A stretch of 34,653 nt of DNA. It comes from Bacteroidales bacterium. GTDB taxonomy: Bacteria > Bacteroidota > Bacteroidia > Bacteroidales > UBA7960. A program made the position numbers and the translations under genes. Location: positions 1 through 34,653 of the forward strand of contig SKVR01000178.1 of assembly GCA_007129355.1 (NCBI GenBank). The letters run 5' to 3'. Under the pieces are notes generated by a model. It searched no databases. It had not been told where the DNA came from and was given only the letters and a program-made list of their open reading frames with translations. Below are positions 1 through 6,286 of this stretch, in pieces; the first letter of the stretch is position 1, and every line of letters starts with the position of its first letter.

Positions 1-418
1 AATTAACCGAACCTCCAAATCCGAATTTTGCAAAGTATGTATTGTAACCGATTTCGCGGGTTTTCATCTTAAGTGTAACTGGGATTTCAAGATTCTGTAA
101 ACGATAAATCCTTTCCTTTTCCCTGTATAGCTGACCGTCGACAACATCCTCAATGGGAAAACTTAACTTGCCACCAAAGTACGATACATGAACACCAGTT
201 GCAAAGCTATAATGCTCAGCAAGTAAAAATTCGGCGAGAAGACCATAGGAAAAACCTAGTCGTATACCTTCACGCTCGTAGTCTTCCGTATCGGGTTTCA
301 TCCAGGCCAATGATGGTGATGCTTTCAGGCCCAGCCGAAAGGATTGAACATCCAGTGATTGCGCCAAAAGAGACGATACAATTAGTATAAGTGAAAATGA
401 TAATGCAATTTTTTTCAT
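1..418 (-). CDS. Outer-membrane beta-barrel protein, PorT-like (5' part only)
   Basis: This leftward gene starts at the ATG at 418 and runs off the left edge of the window, so only about 139 residues are visible. The N-terminus MKKIALSFSLILIVSSLLAQ is a clean Sec signal peptide with a likely cut after LLA. Behind it are alternating polar and hydrophobic stretches such as FRLGLKASPSLAWM, ALL-type strands around YSFATGVHVSYFGGKL and LQNLEIPVTLKMKT. This pattern, including the LEIPVTLK strand, is what I know from small Bacteroidetes outer-membrane barrels (OMP_b-brl / PorT type). The assignment to an outer-membrane barrel is good; a specific role such as PorT in type IX secretion cannot be decided from this fragment. 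It is transcribed divergently from gldB with a 98-base AT-rich gap. Confidence 0.75.
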   Translation of the reverse strand, partial: MKKIALSFSLILIVSSLLAQSLDVQSFRLGLKASPSLAWMKPDTEDYEREGIRLGFSYGLLAEFLLAEHYSFATGVHVSYFGGKLSFPIEDVVDGQLYREKERIYRLQNLEIPVTLKMKTREIGYNTYFAKFGFGGSVN

Positions 419-516
419 AATTTTGGGTTTTTAATTTCAGGTTGCAATATTAATCAGAATAATTGATTTTTTATATGTAGCTTTTACTGCTTTTTGTTTC
501 CCATTAATAAAATTTT

Positions 517-1545
517 ATGGCCATTCTTTGTATTCCTTTCTCAAAAATAATAAATAAACACACAATTCTTTTTATTATTATTGTCACACTTTTTTCTCAG
601 GGTTGTCGGCGCTCACCGAACTGGGAAGCAGATATATCTTCAGTAAGCATACCCGATATTGAGATTAAAAGGTACGAAAAAGTACTTTTTAATATGAATC
701 CTTTTAATATTTCTGAGGAGATTGAGCCGCATATGGATGATTTTCCGCTTTTTCTGGGCGATGAGGTTTATACCGAAACCGGACAGGCGCAGTTGTATGA
801 TTACATTACAGATCCTTTTATTCTCGAGATATGGAATGATACTTACGATGTGTGGGAAGATATTTCGCAACTGGAAGATGAACTTACCCTTGCTTTCCGT
901 TATTTTCACTATCACTTCCCGCAAAGAGAAATGCCTGAGTTTTACTCCTATGTGTCGGGACTCGATTATGAACTTCCCGTAAAATACTATGAAAATAGTG
1001 TGATCATCGGGTTGGATATGTTCCTGGGGCGTAACTACAATAATTACGAAAGGGTAGGAGTGCCCGCTTTTAAAAGAAACCGGTTTGAACCTGCTGCTGC
1101 TCCGGTTGAAGTGATGCGGGTGCTGGCAGAAGACCTCATACGTTATAACCGGCAACTTCCCGAAACCTATCTTGAGTTTATGATCCATGAAGGGAAAATG
1201 CTTTATTTCCTGGATTGTATGTTTCCCGATGTGGCTGATTCATTAAAAATATCCTATACTTCACAACAACTCGACTGGGCCGAGCGCAACCAGGGGCATG
1301 CATGGGCATTTTATCTTGACAATGAGTTGCTTTATTCAACTGACCGACAGCTGATCCAGAAATTTACAGGAGCAGCACCCTTTACAGCACCCTTTTCAAG
1401 AGGGTCAGCCCCGCGTATGGGGGTTTTTACCGGCTGGCAAATCGTCAGGGAGTATATGCGCCGCAATCCTGATGTGAGCCTTATGGATCTTTTTATTGAA
1501 AAATCTGCGAGGGAAATCCTTAATGATTCAAGGTACAGACCATAA
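517..1545 (+). CDS. gldB: GldB-like lipoprotein
   Basis: The protein of 342 residues begins with a hydrophobic signal segment (about residues 15-27) ending in SQGC, with Cys30 as the probable lipidation site. The box is loose but usual for Bacteroidetes lipoproteins. The central and C-terminal parts carry the pattern I recognise from GldB: a HEGKMLYFLDCMFPDVADS stretch around residues 225-245, followed by a WAxxNxxxxWAFYLDNELLYSTD segment. In gliding Flavobacteria GldB is needed for motility and Spr surface secretion. Homologues also occur in non-gliding Bacteroidetes, so the name does not prove that this organism glides. The gene stands alone between a divergent barrel protein and the convergent engB. 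The ATG at 517 is the only start that leaves a signal peptide. Confidence 0.85.
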   Translation: MAILCIPFSKIINKHTILFIIIVTLFSQGCRRSPNWEADISSVSIPDIEIKRYEKVLFNMNPFNISEEIEPHMDDFPLFLGDEVYTETGQAQLYDYITDPFILEIWNDTYDVWEDISQLEDELTLAFRYFHYHFPQREMPEFYSYVSGLDYELPVKYYENSVIIGLDMFLGRNYNNYERVGVPAFKRNRFEPAAAPVEVMRVLAEDLIRYNRQLPETYLEFMIHEGKMLYFLDCMFPDVADSLKISYTSQQLDWAERNQGHAWAFYLDNELLYSTDRQLIQKFTGAAPFTAPFSRGSAPRMGVFTGWQIVREYMRRNPDVSLMDLFIEKSAREILNDSRYRP

Positions 1546-1587
1546 AAAATCAGGAAACAGAATAGATTTGCGGATGTTACCCCTGCG

Positions 1588-2214
1588 CTATTGGGGTTTT
1601 ATGTGAAATTCATGATTGAAATGACCAATGAAATTCAAAATGTCATCCCGCCCTGCTTTTGTTTCGGCAGAGGTTATAAACATTTGTGGCAGCGGATCCC
1701 ATATTTCTGAAAGTTTCTTTTTATAGGCAGCAATTTGAGACTGCAGGGTTGAGCTACCCATTTTATCAGTTTTGGTAAAGACAATGACAAACGGGAGTCC
1801 TTTGCTGCCAAACCATTCCATGTTTTCAAGATCATTCTTCTGCGGCTCATGCCGGCTATCTGCCAGAAGAAAGGAACATACCAGGTTTTCGCGATTGAGC
1901 AGGTAGTTTCGGATCATCTTTTCCCAGTTGTAACGGAGCTTTTTCGATACTTTAGCAAAGCCGAATCCGGGTAAGTCGGCCAGATACCATGATTCATTGA
2001 TAAGAAAATGATTGATGAGCTGGGTTTTACCTGGTGTGGATGAGATTTTGGCCAGCTTGCCAAAGCCGGTTAGCATATTTATCAATGAAGACTTGCCCAC
2101 ATTCGACCGGCCCAGAAAAGCATATTCAGGCTTGTCAGAAGGTGGGCAGTCTTTGTAATGGGTTGAACTTATAATGAATTCGGCGCTGGTTATCAGCATA
2201 GTTTGTTTTATCAA
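1588..2214 (-). CDS. engB: Ribosome-biogenesis GTPase EngB (YihA/YsxC)
   Basis: EngB is a TRAFAC-class GTPase that assists large ribosomal subunit assembly in the cytoplasm. The 208-residue length is normal. All GTPase motifs are visible: G1 GRSNVGKS at residues 35-42, a conserved Thr at about 61 (STPGKTQ) in switch I, G3 DLPG at 80-83, G4 TKTD at 147-150, and a TSA motif near residue 181 for G5. The start at 2214 is the first ATG; a second Met five residues in (MLITSAEF) matches the usual EngB N-terminus equally well. The gene is the last of a leftward set of three, 48 bases behind the glsB-like gene, and it converges on gldB. Confidence 0.95.
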   Translation of the reverse strand: MIKQTMLITSAEFIISSTHYKDCPPSDKPEYAFLGRSNVGKSSLINMLTGFGKLAKISSTPGKTQLINHFLINESWYLADLPGFGFAKVSKKLRYNWEKMIRNYLLNRENLVCSFLLADSRHEPQKNDLENMEWFGSKGLPFVIVFTKTDKMGSSTLQSQIAAYKKKLSEIWDPLPQMFITSAETKAGRDDILNFIGHFNHEFHIKPQ

Positions 2215-2231
2215 TTTGTTTGCAAGGCAAT

Positions 2232-2261
2232 ACAGATTTCAGCTACTCCTTTGAAATCTGT
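2232..2261. repeat. Hairpin between glsB-like gene and engB
   Basis: ACAGATTTCA at 2232-2241 is exactly complementary to TGAAATCTGT at 2252-2261, leaving a 10-base loop. It begins one base after the glsB-like stop codon in the leftward transcript. No T-run follows on that strand, so it is not a standard intrinsic terminator. A processing site, mRNA 3'-end stabiliser or partial attenuator ahead of engB are all possible. Confidence 0.55.
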
Positions 2262-2262
2262 T

Positions 2263-3201
2263 TCAACTCTTTTTTTTGTTGTAAGAATTTATGTGGCGAT
2301 TCTTTTTGGTTTCGTAAATGTCGGCTATGATAAGCAGTATTCCGGTTTCCTCAACACCACCAAAGTCTTTGTTCCAGGCTGTGCCAAATGTTTTCATGGT
2401 GGGGCTCAGACTCATATATGAATTTACAAGGGGGGGCACATTTTCGCCATACTCCCTTACCCGTTGCATCAGGATTTTTTGATTCTTATCAAGGGTTTCT
2501 CCTGTAAATATCTTTTCAAATCCCGAAATATCGGTTTTGTAAGTAAGAGGATTTTTAGGTACAGCAAGATTATCCTTATCAGGGAAAAAGGTTTGCATGA
2601 AATAGAGAATAAGGTCTCTGGCTATGGGATTAAAGTGATCGTACATGGTAACCTTACCAAAGAAATATTTGATATCGGGATGGTTGACCACCAATGCACC
2701 TAAACCATCCCAAAGATTATCAAGCGAGAAAATTCCTTTTCGACTTTCTCTTGAAGGCTGATAGTTGGGTTGAACGAATGAACGTCCCAACTCAATGGTA
2801 TAAGGCAGAAGCTCTTTGATGAATTTTTCGGAATAGTTCATCAGACCTGATGTGGCCAGTTTGGGCACCCCTTTATTGTCAAGCGTTACATCATATCCCA
2901 CGATATAGCGGTAGCCGCCCACAATCTCTTTATCTACCGGATTCCATACAATCAGTTGTTTATAAGGAACTTCCCCGGTATCATATTCGTCAATATCGAC
3001 TTCTTTTCCGGTTCCTCCTCCTGCCATACGAAATGAAACTTCACGCAAACGCCCCACTTCAAGCATAACGTTTGGCGAATCATGATGCGTAATTACGTAG
3101 ATTTCATTATTGCCATTATTTGTAATTCGCATGAATTTCTCTTTGCTGAGCTCTTTCTCAAGCACTTCCCTGTCTAAGGGTTGTATAATGTCTTCTTGCA
3201 T
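2263..3201 (-). CDS. glsB: GNAT-fold N-acyltransferase, GlsB-like (glycine lipid synthesis)
   Basis: The 312-residue protein has the layout of the Acetyltransf_5 / OlsB-type N-acyltransferases: EVGRLREVSFRMAGGG near residues 48-64, a conserved DEYD, then IVWNPVDKEIVGGYRY, and an ELGRSFVQPNYQ segment at about 137-148. Such enzymes put a 3-hydroxy fatty acid on an amino-acid nitrogen. In Bacteroides thetaiotaomicron the adjacent pair GlsB/GlsA makes glycine lipids, GlsB being the N-acyltransferase. Here a PlsC-like acyltransferase lies 50 bases upstream on the same strand, which strongly supports that reading. The amino acid used (glycine versus ornithine or serine) is inferred from the phylum and cannot be read from the sequence. 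No signal peptide is visible, so a cytoplasmic, membrane-face enzyme is expected. Confidence 0.82.
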   Translation of the reverse strand: MQEDIIQPLDREVLEKELSKEKFMRITNNGNNEIYVITHHDSPNVMLEVGRLREVSFRMAGGGTGKEVDIDEYDTGEVPYKQLIVWNPVDKEIVGGYRYIVGYDVTLDNKGVPKLATSGLMNYSEKFIKELLPYTIELGRSFVQPNYQPSRESRKGIFSLDNLWDGLGALVVNHPDIKYFFGKVTMYDHFNPIARDLILYFMQTFFPDKDNLAVPKNPLTYKTDISGFEKIFTGETLDKNQKILMQRVREYGENVPPLVNSYMSLSPTMKTFGTAWNKDFGGVEETGILLIIADIYETKKNRHINSYNKKKS

Positions 3202-3251
3202 ATATCCTTTGTGTGATAGGTTTTTTGTATGGTAGTTTATACTTCAGGTTT

Positions 3252-4106
3252 TTAACCCAGTTCATAAATCTTTTCCTTAACCCATTGCGCCCATTCATAG
3301 TGTGTTTGGGTCTTAGTGAAAAGGGTGTAGGGTATAGGTCTGCCAAAGGTAATAGTCATTTTTTTGTCAGTCTGCTTAAACATTTCATCAGGAAGATAGA
3401 GCATTTCAATATTGGCCTTAATACCCAGTCTCTTTCTCAATCTTGCCAGGTTATAGAAAAATTCAGAATTTCTTCCTTCAATATAAACTGGCACAATGTC
3501 TCTTTTATGCCTGATGGCCTTGGTGATGAAGCTTTTCTTCCATTCCAGATCTTTGATAATTCCACCTTTTTGTTTTCGCGAAACCAGGCCCGCAGGAAAA
3601 ATCAAAACCAGCTGGTCTGACTCATACATATTATCAATTAATCTGACATATTCTGCAGAGTTTCTTCCATGCTTGTTAACCGGAATGAAAAGATCACTGA
3701 GATTTCTCACATCCATGAGAATATCATTGGTGATGAACTTGATATCCTTTCTTTTCTTGCCAATTACATGCATCAGGGCCATACCGTCGAGTCCTCCTAA
3801 AGGATGGTTCGATGCAATGATATAACGACCTTGAGCCGGTATGTTTCCCGGGTTAATTACCTCAATATCAGCAGTAAATCTTTCAGTGAAAATTTTCTCA
3901 AGAAAATTGAGACCCATCTGATCCTTATTTTCATCAAGGGTTTCATTTAGTTCATCTTCGTGTATAATACGCTTTAGATACCTGATGAGAAATTTCGGAA
4001 TCAAAGGGTATAATTTTCCTCCCTTTTTCCTGAAAACCTCGTCGACATCAATAAATTTCTTTTTCGGATTGTTCCCTGTCTGTTTATCCAAAGTCTTGTC
4101 CGTCAT
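3252..4106 (-). CDS. glsA: PlsC-like O-acyltransferase, GlsA-like (glycine lipid synthesis)
   Basis: This 284-residue protein belongs to the lysophospholipid acyltransferase (PlsC) superfamily. The catalytic block is ASNHPLGGLDG with His101 and Asp107, followed by substrate-binding block IPVNKHGRNS at 141-150 and block III VLIFPAGLVSRK at 167-178. The His-to-Asp spacing is HX5D rather than the textbook HX4D, and FPEG is replaced by FPAG. I believe both are typical of the hemolysin-type GlsA/OlsA-like branch in Bacteroidetes. Next to the GlsB-like gene it would add the second, ester-linked fatty acid to the N-acylated amino acid. It heads the leftward operon and is divergent from the dcw cluster across the 4107-4459 region. 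Confidence 0.82.
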   Translation of the reverse strand: MTDKTLDKQTGNNPKKKFIDVDEVFRKKGGKLYPLIPKFLIRYLKRIIHEDELNETLDENKDQMGLNFLEKIFTERFTADIEVINPGNIPAQGRYIIASNHPLGGLDGMALMHVIGKKRKDIKFITNDILMDVRNLSDLFIPVNKHGRNSAEYVRLIDNMYESDQLVLIFPAGLVSRKQKGGIIKDLEWKKSFITKAIRHKRDIVPVYIEGRNSEFFYNLARLRKRLGIKANIEMLYLPDEMFKQTDKKMTITFGRPIPYTLFTKTQTHYEWAQWVKEKIYELG

Positions 4107-4134
4107 TTGCGGATTTTTTTTTGCCCTAAAAAAA

Positions 4135-4142
4135 CAAAATTA
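4135..4142 (-). promoter_or_regulatory. Candidate -7 element for glsA-glsB-engB
   Basis: Read leftward, 4142-4135 is TAATTTTG, a full match to the Bacteroidetes sigma -7 consensus TAnnTTTG. Transcription would begin about seven bases further on, leaving roughly 20 bases before the ATG at 4106. No exact TTG is seen at the expected -33 distance. Confidence 0.5.
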
Positions 4143-4390
4143 AGGATTATTTTTTGAAAAAATATCAGGAAATCTGCTCTTGTGTTTTCTAAAGGCTAAC
4201 ACAACATGTAATTTATGCTATGAAAATGCATTTTAAGTGGTAAAACAGGGCTTTTAAATTGAAAATAAAACTACTCATAAAGTATAGTGATAAATCTACT
4301 TTGATAAACTAAATTGCAGATAATCAAAAAGATATGGGATTAGGAATTTCGGCATAAGCTGTTAATTCAGGAAAAGTTATTAACAATGTG

Positions 4391-4417
4391 TCGGAAAGTG
4401 GGAAAAAGTGGGAAAAA
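4391..4417 (+). promoter_or_regulatory. Likely MraZ operator (direct repeats)
   Basis: Two perfect adjacent copies of GTGGGAAAAA lie at 4398-4407 and 4408-4417, exactly one helical turn apart, and a degenerate copy TCGGAAA precedes them at 4391. MraZ proteins bind tandem TGGG-containing repeats with 10-base period upstream of their own gene in E. coli, and AAAGTG-type repeats in Mycoplasma. The position just upstream of mraZ and over the promoter fits negative autoregulation of the whole cluster; the repression itself is inference. Confidence 0.75.
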
Positions 4418-4423
4418 TCTCAT

Positions 4424-4431
4424 TATATTTA
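4424..4431 (+). promoter_or_regulatory. Candidate -7 element of the dcw operon
   Basis: TATATTTA at 4424-4431 matches seven of the eight positions considered in TAnnTTTG (last base A instead of G). It lies 29 bases before the chosen mraZ start. The expected -33 position falls inside the GTGGGAAAAA repeats, so a protein bound there would block RNA polymerase. Confidence 0.45.
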
Positions 4432-4459
4432 CACCTTTAAACCGCAAAGTGTAAAAAAA

Positions 4460-4927
4460 ATGGCAAATCTTTTTGGAGAATTTGTATGCAAGCTTGATGC
4501 TAAAGGCCGCTTTATGTTACCGGCAGGCCTTGTGCGACAGCTGTCTCCGGGTGATCAGGAAAGGTTTGTTATTAACCGGGGTTTTGAAAAAAACCTTACA
4601 CTTTATCCCGAAAGTGAATGGCAGAAAATTACCAGGGAGATTAACTCCCTGAACCTCTACAACAAGAAAAATCGTGAATTTGTAAGGTATTTCTACCGGG
4701 GTGCATCTGAATTAAGATCTGACTCGGCCAATCGGTTGCTGGTTCCCAAACCCCTGATGGACTATGCTGATCTTGACAAGGAAGTTGTATTATTTGCCTT
4801 TGGCAACCGCGTAGAGATCTGGTCGAAATCATTATACGAAAGTACTATGAGTGTTGAACCGGAAGATTTCTCAGTTCTTGCTGAGGATGTAATGGGGAGA
4901 ATCAACAATAAGGATCCTGAATCATGA
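4460..4927 (+). CDS. mraZ: Division/cell-wall cluster regulator MraZ
   Basis: MraZ is an AbrB-like DNA-binding protein that forms rings and controls the dcw operon it heads. I place the start at the ATG at 4460 (155 residues) because the family begins with M-x-LFGEFxxKLDxKGRFxLP, exactly what is read here. An upstream in-frame GTG at 4388 would add 24 residues translated through the operator and is unlikely. Two SpoVT/AbrB-type halves are visible: the first with DAKGRF at residues 14-19, the second with DSANRLLVPKPLM near residue 90. The start is preceded by an A-run instead of a Shine-Dalgarno sequence. The end overlaps rsmH by four bases (ATGA), which suggests coupled translation. Confidence 0.95.
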   Translation: MANLFGEFVCKLDAKGRFMLPAGLVRQLSPGDQERFVINRGFEKNLTLYPESEWQKITREINSLNLYNKKNREFVRYFYRGASELRSDSANRLLVPKPLMDYADLDKEVVLFAFGNRVEIWSKSLYESTMSVEPEDFSVLAEDVMGRINNKDPES

Positions 4928-5820
4928 CCTATCACAGGCCTGTTTTATTGCAATCCTGCATTGAAGGCCTGGGTATAAAGGCAGGAGGCACCTACGTTGA
5001 TGTAACTTTCGGGGGTGGTGGTCATTCAGGATTGATCCTTGAAAATCTGACAGATGGAAGGCTTTTAGCCTTTGATCAGGATCCCGATGCAGCGAACAAT
5101 CTGCCGGACGACGACCGGCTTTTGTTCATCAATCAGAATTTCAGGTATATGAAAAACTTTATGAAGCTGCACGGGGCAATACCAGTTGACGGCATACTGG
5201 CTGATCTGGGAATTTCTTCCTGGCAGATCGATCAGCCGGAAAGGGGCTTCTCAACAAGATTTCATGGCCCGCTTGATATGCGCATGGATAAAAAAAATGC
5301 GCTTTCTGCAAAAGAGGTTTTAAATGAATACGAAAAAAATGAGCTGGTTAAGGTGTTCAGGTTGTATGGCGAGCTCAAAAACGCTCATAAAATTGCTGAA
5401 GAAATAGCTTTCTATCGTAAGACAGAAAGTCTTGAAAACACTGAGCAGTTAAAGCAGGTTCTTCAGAAACTGGCTCCTAGGGGTAAGGAAAATAAGTTCT
5501 TTGCCCAGGTATTTCAGGCTTTGCGAATTGAAGTAAATAATGAACTTGATGTACTGAAGGAGTTTCTGAAGCAAAGTGCTGAAGTGTTGAAACCTGGCGG
5601 GCGCCTGGTAGTAATTTCATACCATTCGTTGGAAGACAGGCTTGTGAAAAATTTTATCAAAGCAGGAAACTTTGATGGTCAGCAGGAAAAAGATTTTTTT
5701 GGGAACGTGCTCGCACCAATGAAACCTGTCGGGAAACTGATTATTCCCGATGAAAAAGAGCAAACCGAAAACCCGCGCTCAAGAAGCGCAAAACTCAGAA
5801 TTGCTGAAAAAACAGTTTAA
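4924..5820 (+). CDS. rsmH: 16S rRNA m4C1402 methyltransferase RsmH (MraW)
   Basis: RsmH methylates N4 of C1402 in 16S rRNA using S-adenosylmethionine. The N-terminus HRPVLLQSCIEGL and the SAM-binding loop YVDVTFGGGGHSGLIL at residues 24-39 are characteristic. DGILADLGISSWQID (about 94-108) and ERGFSTRFHGPLDMRMD are the next family blocks, and the C-terminal PGGRLVVISYHSLEDRLVKN completes it. The 298-residue length is normal. It starts inside the last codons of mraZ and is followed after three bases by the ftsL gene, so it belongs to the same transcript. It is a usual passenger in dcw clusters with no direct division role. Confidence 0.97.
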   Translation: MTYHRPVLLQSCIEGLGIKAGGTYVDVTFGGGGHSGLILENLTDGRLLAFDQDPDAANNLPDDDRLLFINQNFRYMKNFMKLHGAIPVDGILADLGISSWQIDQPERGFSTRFHGPLDMRMDKKNALSAKEVLNEYEKNELVKVFRLYGELKNAHKIAEEIAFYRKTESLENTEQLKQVLQKLAPRGKENKFFAQVFQALRIEVNNELDVLKEFLKQSAEVLKPGGRLVVISYHSLEDRLVKNFIKAGNFDGQQEKDFFGNVLAPMKPVGKLIIPDEKEQTENPRSRSAKLRIAEKTV

Positions 5821-5823
5821 GCT

Positions 5824-6249
5824 ATGGCTGCAAACAAGTTTAAAGATCCTGTAAAGGAAAAGAAGAAAAAAGATGATATAAAACCGGGAAAAGGGATGGG
5901 GTTTTTCCGTTCGTTGCTGAATGGTAGCATTCTTACATCTGAAAAATCGCCGGATCTGATGCCCTTTCTTTTGTACCTGTCTTTTTTTGCTGTCATGCTT
6001 ATTGCCAATACCTATTATGCTGAAAAAAAGGTAAGAGAAATTGAGCGAATGCGCAATCAAGTAACGGAATTGAGAACCATATACATTTCCAATAAAGCTG
6101 AACTAATGTATCTGAGTAATCAGTCGGAAATTGCCAGACGGCTTCGCGACAGGGGATTTGTAGAATCATTGGTGCCCCCGAGAATTTTGACGGAAAGAGA
6201 GCGAAGACGAAGTTTTTTCCTCAGAATAGGCGGGGGAAACAGAAACTGA
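5824..6249 (+). CDS. ftsL: FtsL-like divisome protein
   Basis: The 141-residue protein has a very basic cytoplasmic N-terminus (KEKKKKDD near residue 11), one transmembrane segment at about 45-63 (PFLLYLSFFAVMLIANTYY) and a periplasmic coiled-coil stretch at about 66-100 (EKKVREIERMRNQVTELRTI). This topology, the size and the place between rsmH and ftsI identify it as the Bacteroidetes FtsL-like protein, although FtsL sequences are too divergent for recognition by sequence alone. FtsL forms a complex with FtsQ and FtsB that activates FtsW-FtsI; FtsQ is encoded in this cluster, but no FtsB candidate is. The cytoplasmic part is longer than in E. coli FtsL. Confidence 0.85.
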   Translation: MAANKFKDPVKEKKKKDDIKPGKGMGFFRSLLNGSILTSEKSPDLMPFLLYLSFFAVMLIANTYYAEKKVREIERMRNQVTELRTIYISNKAELMYLSNQSEIARRLRDRGFVESLVPPRILTERERRRSFFLRIGGGNRN

Positions 6250-6286
6250 TAATAAACGCAACCAATAACCCAAAAACTGAATTAGG

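Larger units (their letters stand above)
4107..4459. other. Divergent control region between glsA-like gene and mraZ
   Basis: This is the only gap over 300 bases. It is very AT-rich and has no credible coding frame. Going rightward it holds a leftward promoter element (4135-4142) for the glsA-like gene, about 200 bases of AT-rich DNA in which I see no clear signal, an inverted repeat TGTTAAT (4360-4366) / ATTAACA (4379-4385), the direct-repeat MraZ operator (4391-4417) and a promoter-like TATATTTA (4424-4431). Confidence 0.7.

Noticed and set aside
463-496. Possible promoter before gldB (TTG, 19 bases, TACTGCTTTTTG)
   Set aside because: The spacing is right but the -7 element does not fit TAnnTTTG; too weak to list as a feature.
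640-1188. A 182-codon open frame on the minus strand inside gldB
   Set aside because: It lies fully antisense to a well-supported GldB coding region, has no promoter, and its translation shows no domain or signal peptide.
1580-1600. CCCC/GGGG pair followed by TTTT between gldB and engB as a terminator
   Set aside because: Only four pairs and a nine-base loop, partly inside the end of engB; it may act weakly but cannot be supported.
4388-4459. GTG start giving MraZ 24 more residues
   Set aside because: The extension would be translated from the operator repeats and has no counterpart in MraZ, which begins at the LFGEF motif.
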